From contig CM054183.1 of assembly GCA_028829895.1 (NCBI GenBank), positions 17,347,975 to 17,411,974 on the forward strand: 64,000 nt of DNA, written 5' to 3'. The position numbers and the translations under genes are program-made. The notes beneath the pieces are model-generated. The model worked only from the letters and a program-made list of their open reading frames with translations. It was not told the DNA's origin and ran no database searches. The stretch's first letter is position 1. Every line of letters begins with the position of its first letter. Shown here piece by piece: positions 47,301 through 54,560 of this stretch. This DNA is from Sinotaia quadrata. Its lineage: Eukaryota; Mollusca; Gastropoda; Architaenioglossa; Viviparidae.

Positions 47301-48595
47301 TATCTTGACCACTATGTCCTGTGATATCTATCTTGACCAGCATGTCCTGTGATATCTATCTTGACCACTATGTTCTGTGATATCTATTTTGACCAAAATG
47401 TTGTGATATCTATCTTGACCAACATGTCCTGTGATATCTATCTTGACCAAAATGTTGTGATATCTATCTTGACCAGCATGACCTGTGATATCTTTCTTGA
47501 CCACTATGTTCTGTGATATCTATCTTGACCAGTAAGTTGTGTAAGTGTAATATCTGTCTTATCCAATAATTATGTTCTGTGATATCTGTCTTGAACTGAT
47601 ATGTTTCTGTGATATCTGTCTTGACTGCCAATGAGTTTCATCTATTTATTTTGATTAGTTTTTTTACAGGAACAAAAGGCTATAATTATAAATAATTAAC
47701 AACACTCTGCCTTGTTTTTCTTACTAATGGATAACTTTATCATTGTTGTTTATTGGACAGGAACAAAAGGCTATAATTATAAATAATTAACAACACTCTG
47801 CCTTGTTTTTCTTACTAATGGATAACTTTATCATTGTTGTTTATTGGACAGGAACAAAAGGCTATAATTATAAATAATTAACAACACTCTGCCTTGTTTT
47901 TCTTACTAATGGATAACTTTATCATTGTTGTTTATTGGACAGGAACAAAAGGCTATAATTATAAATAATTAACAACACTCTGCCTTGTTTTTCTTACTAA
48001 TGGATAACTTTATCATTGTTGTTTATTGGACAGGAAGCTGAAGAAATGCACTTGAAAGCCATTGAGATTAAGGAGCGGTTGTTGGGGCCTGATGACTATG
48101 AGGTTGCTTTGTCTGTTGGCCATTTAGCTTCACTTTATAACTATGACATGAGCAAGTTTGAGGAGGCAGAAAAGCTTTATCTGCGGTCCATCAACATTGG
48201 TATGTCCATCTTTAAGCATCACAGTTGTTTCTGCTACTGTAAAACAGTATTTTTAACCTGTAATCGTATCTTTGTAACAGACAATTTTGTCTTTTCATCT
48301 TTTACCTTTCAGCTATAAAAAAAATTGTAAAAAGATGGCTAATCAATTAAAGTTTTCTTTTTATACAGGTAAAGCTCTGTTTGGTGAAGCTTACAGTGGC
48401 CTTGAATATGACTACCGTGGATTACTGCGTTTATACCACAGCACTGGAAACAATAACTTGGCTCTTCATTTCTCAAACATCTTACAGCAGTGGAACCAGT
48501 TACGTGACCAGAGCAATGCCACAGAGGCCAAGCCACTTGACTTTGATGTCTATGATTCACTGGAAAATATCATACAGAAGCATTTTTTGTCCTGA
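26258..48595 (+). CDS. APPBP2: APPBP2 orthologue, complete, 14 exons
   Basis: A complete gene for amyloid protein-binding protein 2. Exons: 26258-26398, 28725-28813, 31719-31870, 32630-32753, 34192-34360, 38426-38482, 40569-40601, 42509-42576, 43436-43541, 43836-43960, 46341-46426, 46666-46856, 48034-48199, 48369-48595. They total 1734 nt, i.e. 577 residues plus TGA; all junctions are GT..AG and phase-compatible. The human protein is about 585 residues. Family knowledge: a TPR protein that acts as substrate receptor of a CUL2-Elongin BC ubiquitin ligase recognising C-terminal degrons, and also described binding APP and microtubules. Seen: N-terminal LEWVPDSLYNTAVSAVV and LPEDVQFDIYY, LLHHCFQALMDHGVRI, KACVVKREFKKAE, HPKYSDALLDYGF, ALDIRQSVFGGNN, then kinesin-light-chain-like 42-residue TPRs (KHYGNLGRLYQSM, VALSVGHLASLYNYDMS). 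The start is chosen because it aligns with the family N-terminus. No breaks were seen. Confidence 0.95.
26399..28724. other. APPBP2 intron 1, nothing recognised
   Basis: An extremely AT-rich 2.3 kb intron with short CTA/TAG trinucleotide runs (about 27160-27250). No gene or element was identified. Confidence 0.6.
28725..28813 (+). CDS. APPBP2: APPBP2 exon 2
   Basis: Encodes LYNKGRLCQLGMEFSELEVF then ARVLRVNNK; the last Arg codon is split with exon 3. Acceptor tctttag, donor gtgagt. Confidence 0.92.
29234..29680 (-). other. Antisense open frame of unknown origin in APPBP2 intron 2
   Basis: A reverse-strand frame, open from about 29680 down to 29234 (129 codons from its first ATG at 29623; about 145 counting upstream codons). 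It contains TEALIDWCK, MKRHRDKTVMQWMRP, MADHANPGPKYSQWDLQVLH and LAPAQMDEGSGAQKLQQQ. It has fewer Phe/Ile/Lys-rich stretches than the chance frames around it, so it may be coding or a transposon fragment. I do not recognise the family. Confidence 0.3.
29725..29985. repeat. Degenerate ~60-90 bp repeat, 3-4 copies
   Basis: Recurrent elements such as gggcactatattatcc, ggggtgttatgtcg, gggatgttattttt and ggggtgttaggct, with ggagagcacatt linkers. Confidence 0.5.
31111..31312. repeat. 37 bp tandem repeat, ~5 copies
   Basis: Near-perfect copies of gagagggcattaaagttgaa then aaagtttagactgacaa, about 400 bp before APPBP2 exon 3. Confidence 0.95.
31719..31870 (+). CDS. APPBP2: APPBP2 exon 3
   Basis: Completes Arg and continues TLLHHCFQALMDHGVRISEI then LAEAFSNQLTPQHFSDQ, ending LNLGLAL with a split Gly codon. 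Acceptor ttctattcag, donor gtatgt. LLHHCFQALMDHGV is a family hallmark. Confidence 0.94.
31871..32629. other. APPBP2 intron 3, nothing recognised
   Basis: AT-rich intron. A loose direct duplication around 32210-32350 (aattctaaa.ttgattgt.tatgtgaa) is the only structure seen. Confidence 0.5.
32630..32753 (+). CDS. APPBP2: APPBP2 exon 4
   Basis: Encodes GGFLSEAGWFSDSEKVYQVC then LDAMHSDHSEAGLWRAMEYC and VR. Acceptor ttttttcag, donor gttagt. GFLSEAGW aligns directly with the family. Confidence 0.93.
32754..34191. other. APPBP2 intron 4, nothing recognised
   Basis: AT-rich intron. The reverse open frame at 33142-33363 has no recognisable domain. Confidence 0.5.
34192..34360 (+). CDS. APPBP2: APPBP2 exon 5
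   Basis: Encodes LLHVQNANCKYLAAKQTCAE then AFAIVEHLAQKGITFNRAIL and YSEQCALLFAQSLYDE. Acceptor tccacacag, donor gtaagt, ends phase 0. This is the first TPR-like helical pair. Confidence 0.93.
34361..36469. other. APPBP2 intron 5, proximal part, nothing recognised
   Basis: AT-rich intron sequence; open frames at 34657-35026 and 35685-35945 are Phe/Leu-rich chance frames. Confidence 0.5.
36470..36740. repeat. 115 bp tandem duplication, 2.3 copies
   Basis: The motif tggcctgtctgcttgcttgg recurs at 36481, 36596 and 36711, exactly 115 bp apart. The unit includes gttggctcgtattgttgact and ccctgacctcatcagcccac. GC content is above the surroundings. Confidence 0.93.
37765..38085. repeat. ~37 bp minisatellite, ~9 copies
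   Basis: The unit resembles aggtgaagtgtcagggcttg then ctatggcaaaaaaat, with variable A-tract length between copies. It lies in APPBP2 intron 5, about 340 bp before exon 6. Confidence 0.92.
38426..38482 (+). CDS. APPBP2: APPBP2 exon 6 (57 nt)
   Basis: 19 codons AFKACSLALRELNGSVNKR, phase 0 at both ends. Acceptor gtcttcag, donor gtaaga. Its last bases, ttaataagcgg, together with the donor form the unit of the array that follows. Confidence 0.9.
38483..39330. repeat. 43 bp array built from the exon 6 donor site, split by a MITE
   Basis: The unit gtaagatatttgatatactt, ggaatcacttgattaataag, tgg reproduces the exon 6 end plus its 5' splice site. GTAAG starts at the true donor 38483 and again at 38521, 38563, 38606, 38649, 38692, 39215 and 39258. 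Diverged copies continue to about 39600. A MITE at 38728-39203 interrupts it. Confidence 0.95.
38728..39203. mobile_element. piggyBac-like MITE, 476 bp, TTAA duplication
   Basis: Terminal inverted repeats CCCTTTGAACT.. and ..AGTTCAAAGGG (the last 10 bp at each end are exact complements), flanked by TTAA at 38724-38727 and 39204-39207. CCC ends with TTAA duplication are the piggyBac signature. The interior is non-coding, with a hairpin atcccgctaaagcgggat at about 39171-39188 near the right end. It is inserted into the gattaataag motif of the donor-derived array, so it is younger than the array's start. Confidence 0.88.
39601..40568. other. APPBP2 intron 6, distal part, nothing recognised
   Basis: AT-rich single-copy-looking intron sequence. 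Confidence 0.5.
40569..40601 (+). CDS. APPBP2: APPBP2 exon 7 (33-nt microexon)
   Basis: Eleven codons, TVIDVLRQCAK, between acceptor ttttttgcag and donor gtaagg, phase 0 at both ends. Human APPBP2 has VVVDVLRQASK at the same place, so the exon is required. Skipping would keep frame and remove 11 residues. Confidence 0.9.
40728..42286 (+). mobile_element. Dispersed LTR-like element, copy B (intact, 5-bp TSD)
   Basis: A 1559-bp repeat starting TGTGGAAGAGTAAATTTGCC and ending GCATCACA, with direct AACAC duplications at 40723-40727 and 42287-42291. It is collinear with copy A over its whole length at moderate divergence. It lies in sense orientation in APPBP2 intron 7. The reverse open frame at 41723-42142 lies inside it. 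Confidence 0.78.
42509..42576 (+). CDS. APPBP2: APPBP2 exon 8
   Basis: Encodes ACVVKREFKKAEVLIKLAVH then QA plus a split Arg codon. Acceptor atttttcag, donor gtctgt. CVVKREFKKAE is essentially invariant in the family. Confidence 0.94.
42577..43435. other. APPBP2 intron 8, nothing recognised
   Basis: AT-rich. An open frame runs into exon 9 from 43179, but its upstream part is intronic. Confidence 0.5.
43436..43541 (+). CDS. APPBP2: APPBP2 exon 9
   Basis: Completes Arg, then EHFGPHHPKYSDALLDYGFF and LLNVDSITSAVQVYQ. Acceptor gtaagcag, donor gtctgt. HPKYSDALLDYGF is a TPR helix strongly conserved in APPBP2. Confidence 0.94.
43836..43960 (+). CDS. APPBP2: APPBP2 exon 10
   Basis: Encodes MALDIRQSVFGGNNLFVAIA then CEDLAYASYVYEYSSGKFND and A. 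The ATG is internal (AALDIRQ in human). Acceptor tttggtag, donor gtgtga; the donor is unusual at positions +3 to +5 but the reading frame supports it. Confidence 0.92.
44284..44313. other. GC-rich imperfect hairpin in intron 10
   Basis: AACGC and GCGTT enclose an inner CGGC-ggaa-GCCG stem-loop, in otherwise very AT-rich DNA. A direct repeat ttctcaacataa flanks it (44274-44285 and 44334-44345, 60 bp apart). Confidence 0.6.
44525..44715. repeat. ~66 bp tandem repeat, ~3 copies
   Basis: Copies of agtttactaagtcaccattc then ttgctacataaaatctagtt and agaagcagatcagtgccatc, with indels between copies. Confidence 0.85.
45640..45905. repeat. 76 bp tandem repeat, 3.5 copies
   Basis: The unit includes gacaggtagaggatttagaa then acatgcttgtagctgagctg and cccaaatcacgtatcaggag. 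Copy starts near 45642 and 45718 are 76 bp apart. Near-identical copies indicate recent expansion. Confidence 0.93.
46341..46426 (+). CDS. APPBP2: APPBP2 exon 11
   Basis: Encodes (R)EHAEKAIQVLNHILPSDHLL then LSSSKRVK with a split Ala codon. Acceptor ttattacag, donor gtttgt. Confidence 0.92.
46666..46856 (+). CDS. APPBP2: APPBP2 exon 12
   Basis: Encodes LILEEIAIDSHDKEMEEKLL, then LHLQSLELARKAFGENNVQT and AKHYGNLGRLYQSMHRFK, the first clear 42-residue kinesin-light-chain-type TPR. Acceptor gtttcag, donor gtgact. Confidence 0.94.
47035..47640. repeat. ~30 bp minisatellite, ~20 copies
   Basis: Diverged copies of tctatcttgaccactatgtt then ctgtgatatc. It begins about 180 bp after exon 12 in APPBP2 intron 12. 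Confidence 0.9.
47670..48033. repeat. 91 bp array built from the exon 13 acceptor, 4 copies
   Basis: Four essentially identical units, each starting gaacaaaaggctataattat and ending cattgttgtttattggacag. Acceptor AGs end at 47669, 47760, 47851, 47942 and the true site 48033, each exactly 91 bp apart. The unit begins with GAA, like exon 13 itself. Confidence 0.96.
48034..48199 (+). CDS. APPBP2: APPBP2 exon 13
   Basis: Encodes EAEEMHLKAIEIKERLLGPD then DYEVALSVGHLASLYNYDMS and KFEEAEKLYLRSIN, a second TPR unit. Acceptor ttattggacag is repeated upstream. Donor gtatgt. The Gly codon is split with exon 14. Confidence 0.95.
48369..48595 (+). CDS. APPBP2: APPBP2 exon 14 with stop codon
   Basis: Encodes KALFGEAYSGLEYDYRGLLR, then LYHSTGNNNLALHFSNILQQ and WNQLRDQ. 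It ends LENIIQKHFLS and TGA at 48593-48595. FGEAYSGLEYDYRGL matches the family closely, while the last ~35 residues diverge. The tail is shorter than in vertebrates. Confidence 0.94.
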
Positions 48596-49472
48596 CAGGG
48601 AAGTGCTTTTGGGGTAGTGGGTATTGGGTGGTAGTTGGTACACAAGTATTGACGAATTAGTGCTTTTGGAGGGAGTTTAGTTTTTGGCAGTACTGTGTAT
48701 GTATGTCTGGTAATTTATTGCCAGTGCTGAGGGGCTGTTGTGAGAAAGACTTAAAAATCTCGAGCAACAGTGACTAGCAGGGCAGCACTGCAGTGTGGTG
48801 GTTGGACTGGTTGTTTGTGATCTGTTTGTAGACTGTGGCAACAAGGCAGATGCATTGTAAAGATTTCAGATTTTTATTTGTCATAGGAGTATAAATTATG
48901 CCTGTTACATTGACTGGCTAAGGCTTCTGCTTGGAGTCAGTAAATACTCGTAATTGTTGCTTTATAAAGATTTTTTTATTGATGTTTTCTTGTGGTGAGG
49001 AGCACTAGAATGTGGGATAATCAGTAAGTTTTCAGTAAAAAAAAATGTTTGTATAGTGCAGAATTGCTAATTCTAACAGGCTTTCTTTTCAATTAAGACC
49101 TTTTCAAAATTTTTAATTTCTTTGTTTATATATTTATGGATGTAAAGCAGATGGCTTTTTATTAATTATAATGATTTACCTTTGAGGATGCCACCTGCAA
49201 GCTATATTGAAACTTTGCTCAGTTTCAGCTGCAAAAGTGTGTTCAGTTTTCCAATTTATTTCTTGCTTTTCATTTAATTTTTATTTTAATGGTGGGATTG
49301 CTCATGTTTGGATAAATTCTTGTTTGAGAAAGTTATGGTATATTGTGCAAAATAACAAAATTTATGTTGTGTGTCACAAGGAAAGGACCTCAGTATGCGT
49401 GTGTAATGATGTGTAGTATAGGCACACTACGCCGTCCATACTCCTTTTATGTTGTCATTCATTAACCTTGAA

Positions 49473-49790
49473 TTATATGTTTGGCTGATGTGGCTCCTGC
49501 AGATTTCTTGGGCCACTAATTTTCATTTTGTCATCAATGCTAAAGTCAACATCATCACTTTGTTTGTGAAAGTTCAAGTTATCAAAATGCAGCGAGGTAA
49601 GACTGCTCAGATATGATTTTCCATAATTATTTTCTTCTGTGAATACATTTTGAGACAGTGCATGTGATTTTCCATAATTATTTTCTTCTGTGAATACATT
49701 TTGAGACAGTGCATGTGATGCACTGTGGATTATCTCGAACACTTTCTTTCTTTTTGGCAGTATAAAATTTGTATGCATGGAATTAACCAT
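49473..49790 (-). other. Antisense open frame, 105 codons, unrecognised
   Basis: A reverse-strand frame downstream of APPBP2. It carries an in-frame 17-residue duplication (SHALSQNVFTEENNYGK twice, from a 51-bp DNA duplication). Its C-terminal part, including FDNLNFHKQSDDVDFSIDDK and ending NLQEPHQPNI, is polar and coding-like. It could be an exon of a convergent gene or chance within the 3' UTR. No family is recognised. Confidence 0.25.
49615..49716. repeat. 51 bp exact tandem duplication
   Basis: gattttccataattattttc then ttctgtgaatacattttgag, acagtgcatgt, twice in succession. 51 bp is 17 codons, so it keeps the antisense frame open. Confidence 0.95.
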
Positions 49791-52324
49791 TTAGAAGTAT
49801 TTATTATGGACTGTTTTAGTTCTCTGTGTTTTATGACTTTCTTCACTAAACAACCAATCTCAGCTACTGTGCAATGGTCAACAAAAAATATATCTGCTCA
49901 TCTTGTTCTAAAGAGAAAAATTTGCATATACAAAATGTCATCTTTGTGCCAGGACAGAGAAGAGCTTTAAAAAACAATAATGTATTCATGTAAACTTATT
50001 ATTTATTGTCAACTTTAGTCATTGTCTTGGTTTATTTCACTGCTGTACTTTCTTCACCTGTATCTGCCTGCAGTTCACCATGATGTTTTTTAACCTTTGT
50101 AATATTTTCTCGTTAACAACTTATTTATTGTGAAATCAAGCGTTAATGTTTGTCATGTGAGTAAACAGAATGGCTGCAAAATGTGTATAATATATTAATT
50201 AATCCATTACATGAGTCATTATACAGAATCTGTGTACCTTAGTACAGAATATATTTAAAGCCACTTATTTATCAGTATTTAAAATTAGCAGACAATTTAA
50301 CCCAGATAAGAAAAACAACTAGATAACACTAGGTATGAATTAGTGGGTTTAGTGCTCAGGCAAAATGATATTATATTTGAATATGCTGTAGTGATAAACT
50401 AATCATATTTAATTTAAACAAGAATTACTGTAATTGTAATTTTCCACCCATTTCTGCTAGAACATTGTGCTTACAGAAATACAAATGCAAAACCATTTGA
50501 ACATCTGATTTTATGGTCAAAAAACAAGATTGATGATATCTTTGATAAATAAATGACTTCTGTACTGCAGTGCAACAAGATAGGAGTTAGACTACAATAG
50601 CTAATGTATTGACTCGGTCGATGCCATTTCTGTAAGACCATTGTGCAATATATATCTTTCACCATACACACAAAAAGCCCACATACAGGTTTTTTATTTA
50701 AACTTGTTTTGCTGAATTGCATCCATGCAGTGTCATTTAGCATAAAATCATAACTACTAATCTAACATCATTATTGGAATATATATACATTACAGGGTGC
50801 AGTGCACTATGTGTCCTGCTTGTGAATTGTATTTGCTTCTGTCGTTTAATTTTTTTAAATGATAGATAAATCTGACATTCATAGGCCATCTTACTGTTAG
50901 GTCATAATTAGTCCAGTAGACATAAGACAGAGAAAGTTCAACAGACAAATATGTCACACAACACATACACCTATCCTTGCAGAATACTTTTATATATTTA
51001 AGCAACAAACATCTTTCTTTTGTCTTACGGGGCAAAAGTAGGAAGCTTTTGTTTGAAAGAAAATGCCTTAGTAAAAAAGTAAATTTTCATTTTAGACCAA
51101 ATTAAATCAGCATCATTTTGGATCTGTGACAAAAGACATATATGCTTGCATTGTTTAAATTTGACACCATGTTGTCCCCTTTTCTCATAAAAATAATGTT
51201 TAAAAAAATGTTTAAAAAATTCTTTTAATTTCAATATATTTTCATTATTTAGACATTCTCAATGTTTAGTGTTTCTTTTCTCACAAATCACAATTTTTTT
51301 TAATGAGAAATCACAATTTTTTAAAATGAGAAATGGACTCATAGTTAAACAGTGCTGGTTAACGTACAAGTTCGCCAGTATTTGGTGACAATCAAAGACT
51401 GACTGATAAGGTGATGTACTAAAAATGTTTCGCTGTCCAGTAACACAAATTAATTCAGGAGTAAACCACACCTTTCTTTTGCATAAACTGTCTTTCTGAA
51501 CATGGTCATGTAAATATGTTGCCATAAAAAAATGTATCATGTATGCACAGTATGACTGTGCAGATTGTAATTAATGTGTGTGTGTGTTTTATATGGCAAA
51601 AATAGTGAAGTGTCTGGAAATTTCAAAACCTTTTGCACAAATGCCCAGTGTACAATATTTCTAATATTGTACTCTAACTTGTCTCTTTCTCTCAGACACA
51701 AAAAATAAATAATCCTATGCAAGATTATTCATTAATATGTCGAAATTAAAACATAAAACAATATACAATATTAATTTCTTCATCTTTCTGAGTAACCAAC
51801 TTTACATGTGAGATGATGATATTGGTGGGATATCAGTAAATTTTTTAAAAAGATAAAAACAATTTATGCCTCTACATGTCTTATTATAAATCAAATAGAT
51901 TTTACTTATCATAGTTTTATTGGTTGAATTCCTCACACACACACACACACACACATATTTATAAAGAAAAAATAAAAAAAACACAGTAGGATGACTTAGC
52001 TCTGTATGATTTTGAAATATTAAGATTTGAAGTGTATAAACCATAAAAAAAAAATTCTCTTTGCACATAGTCTCAGAGAATACTAACAATCAAGAACACT
52101 GTTTCAAAAAAAAAAATGAAGAAGTTAACGAGCCATAAAGTCTGTTTCATTAACTGAGTTTATTCTGCAAAGTGAGTTTTATTATGAAACTTTCTATTTG
52201 TTGGTTTAATGCATCTTAGATTTGTGAACCTTCATTGGCATACAGTGAAAACTGAAGGGGAAAAAAAAAAGTCAGAACATACAAACTGCACTTAGGGCTT
52301 TTCATGCATTTATGTGTGTTTCCT

Positions 52325-52535
52325 TGCATATTTAAAATAAATGGATGTTAGAAGATATCTGGCTTACTCTGCTCAGGACTTGACTCTGTCCTTACTGTGT
52401 ATCATTGTGTTGCACTGGCTAGCTTGTCCTAGTCCTTGTAGATTTAAAATAAATGGATGTTAGAAGATAGACGTTAGACTTGACTGTGTATCATAGCGTT
52501 GCACTGGCTAGCTTGTCCTAGTCCTTGCAGATTGT
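52325..52535. repeat. ~114 bp duplication, 2 copies
   Basis: aaaataaatggatgttagaa starts near 52333 and 52447, and gttgcactggctagcttgtc, ctagtccttg follows in each copy. The second copy is internally shorter. Confidence 0.85.
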
Positions 52536-53809
52536 TCCCATCACCATGGTTGCAGAGTGGACAATTTTTAGTCAGTCATAAGACTTTGTGTTGGAGAAAC
52601 AAGGCATTCTCTAGATTTTACCATTTTCTTTCTTGATGACCAAAAACTGTTCTTTTTCCCCCCTAAGTATAAAAGGGAACTTCCATTGACTGTGTGTTTC
52701 TTGAAGGAGATAATATTCTTTCTTGAATTATGGTGTTTGTTGCTGTAACCTAATGATGTCTTTGCTCTAATTTGATTTTAGAAATGATACTGAGGAGTTA
52801 ATATTTTGTGCAGGAAACAAAATCATTTTAGAAATAAATACTAACTGAATGTGGTACTAGTACTAGTACTAGATCTTGTTTACTTTCTCTTGATATTAGT
52901 CATGATGAAATCTAACAAATAATTGCTTTTGCTATTTTCCTTCAAATTTTGGTGGTGGCTGCCAAAAATAAAATGTTATTGAAGATTAATGTTTAGGTTC
53001 CTTTTAGATATATCATGATAGTTTTGATTTGCTTCTAACAGCATAAAGGATTGATTAAAGAAGCTAATGCTTGCTAGCAAATTAAGATACTTGTGTTTGG
53101 TTTTAAAATTGCACTTGCATAAATATATTTTGAATGTAGTTTCTGTCGTGTAATTTTCTTTTCATTTTTTTTTTTTTGTTTCTTACAGGATGTTATGGCA
53201 TTTCAAACAAAATTTCTTACTGTTTCTATTTCTCACAGTAATAGTGCATTGCATGTGTTACAAGTTTTTTTTTTTAATGTTGCTTGTCAGTTTATTTATT
53301 TGAATAACATTTTTGTTTAATATTTAAAAAAATAATTTAGCATCACCACTTAGAATTTTTGCTGTTGACAGTGACCTTGAGCAACTTTGGACATATTACC
53401 ATACAATGACCCATATAGCTGGTGTGCCTGCCAGAAAAAATAGACTATAGGTAGGTGGTTCAAACTTCTACTTCAAGATCTTTTCCTGATCTGTATTAGC
53501 CTATGATAGTTCTGTGGCCAGTGTATTAGTGGCTTTATTGACATTATAAGCAAATTTTGCTCTCACAAAGTTTTGAAAATGATGCTATAACAAAATAAGC
53601 CTGTTTCATTGGTCAGGTTAGTCTCACTTCTTCTACTTCTAGTCAAACAGGTACTTTACCTCTCCCTTAAAGTAATATTTCTACTTCTCCCTTAAAGTAA
53701 TATATGTTGCATTGTGTGTGTGTATATAAATCAGTGTATTTGTGAGTCTTGAACTAGGCAAGCATAGAACATTAAGGTGTCTGTCTCTGTGGTGAGATGA
53801 TTTGATTGA
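52536..53809. other. Intergenic or 3' UTR sequence, nothing recognised
   Basis: AT-rich with poly-T tracts and no recognised gene or element. Confidence 0.5.
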
Positions 53810-54560
53810 CGGTGAACTACAGAAAATGGACAATATATGTTTATTGCTTTGGGTGTAAAAGTGAAATACAGAAAATGGATAGTATATGTTTACTGCTTTG
53901 GGTGTAAAAGTGAAATACAGAATATGGATAGTACATGTATATGTTTACTGCTTTGGGTGTAAAAGTGAAATACAGAATATGGATAGTATATGTTTACTGC
54001 TTTGGGTGTAAAAGTGAAATACAGAAAATGGATAATATATGTTTACTGCTTCAGGAGCAAGGATAAGCTACACTTAATGGACAGTGTTTATTACTTTAGG
54101 GGTAAGGGTGAACTACAGAAAATGGACAGTGTTTTTTGCTTTAGGGGTAAGGGTGAACTACAGAAAATGGACAGTGTTTTTTGCTTTAGGGGTAAGGGTG
54201 AACTACAGAAAATGGACAGTGTTTTTTGCTTTAGGGGTAAGGGTGAACTACAGAAAATGGACAGTGTTTATTACTTTAGGGGTAAGGATGAACTACAGAA
54301 AATGGACAGTGTTTATTACTTTAGGGGTAAGGGTGAACTACATTAAATAGACAGTAAATGTTTACTGCTTTAGGGATAAAGGTGAACTACAGAGAATGGA
54401 CAGAACATGTTTACTGCTTTAGGGGTAAAGGTGAACTTAAAAAAATGGACAGTATATTTACTGTTTTAGGGGTAAAGGTGAACTACAGCAAATGGACAAA
54501 ACATGTTTACAGTTTTAGGGGTAAAGGTGAACAACAGAATATGTTTACTATTAAATAGAC
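53810..54560. repeat. ~47 bp minisatellite, ~15 copies
   Basis: The unit resembles gtttactgctttaggggtaa then gggtgaactacagaaaatgg and acagt. The central copies (about 54070-54340) are nearly identical and the outer ones diverged. Open frames across it (such as 53990-54346) are repeat artefacts. Confidence 0.95.

Larger units (their letters stand above)
48596..52320 (+). other. Probable APPBP2 3' UTR and intergenic DNA
   Basis: No recognised gene. AATAAA hexamers occur at 50548-50553 and later, but none is clearly the cleavage site. It contains a duplicated 51-bp segment (49615-49716) within an antisense open frame, and a (CA)n tract at about 51931-51954. Confidence 0.4.

Noticed and set aside
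53990..54558. Repetitive open frames of 66-118 codons in two frames
   Set aside because: Products of the ~47-bp tandem array; the peptide repeats with the DNA unit.
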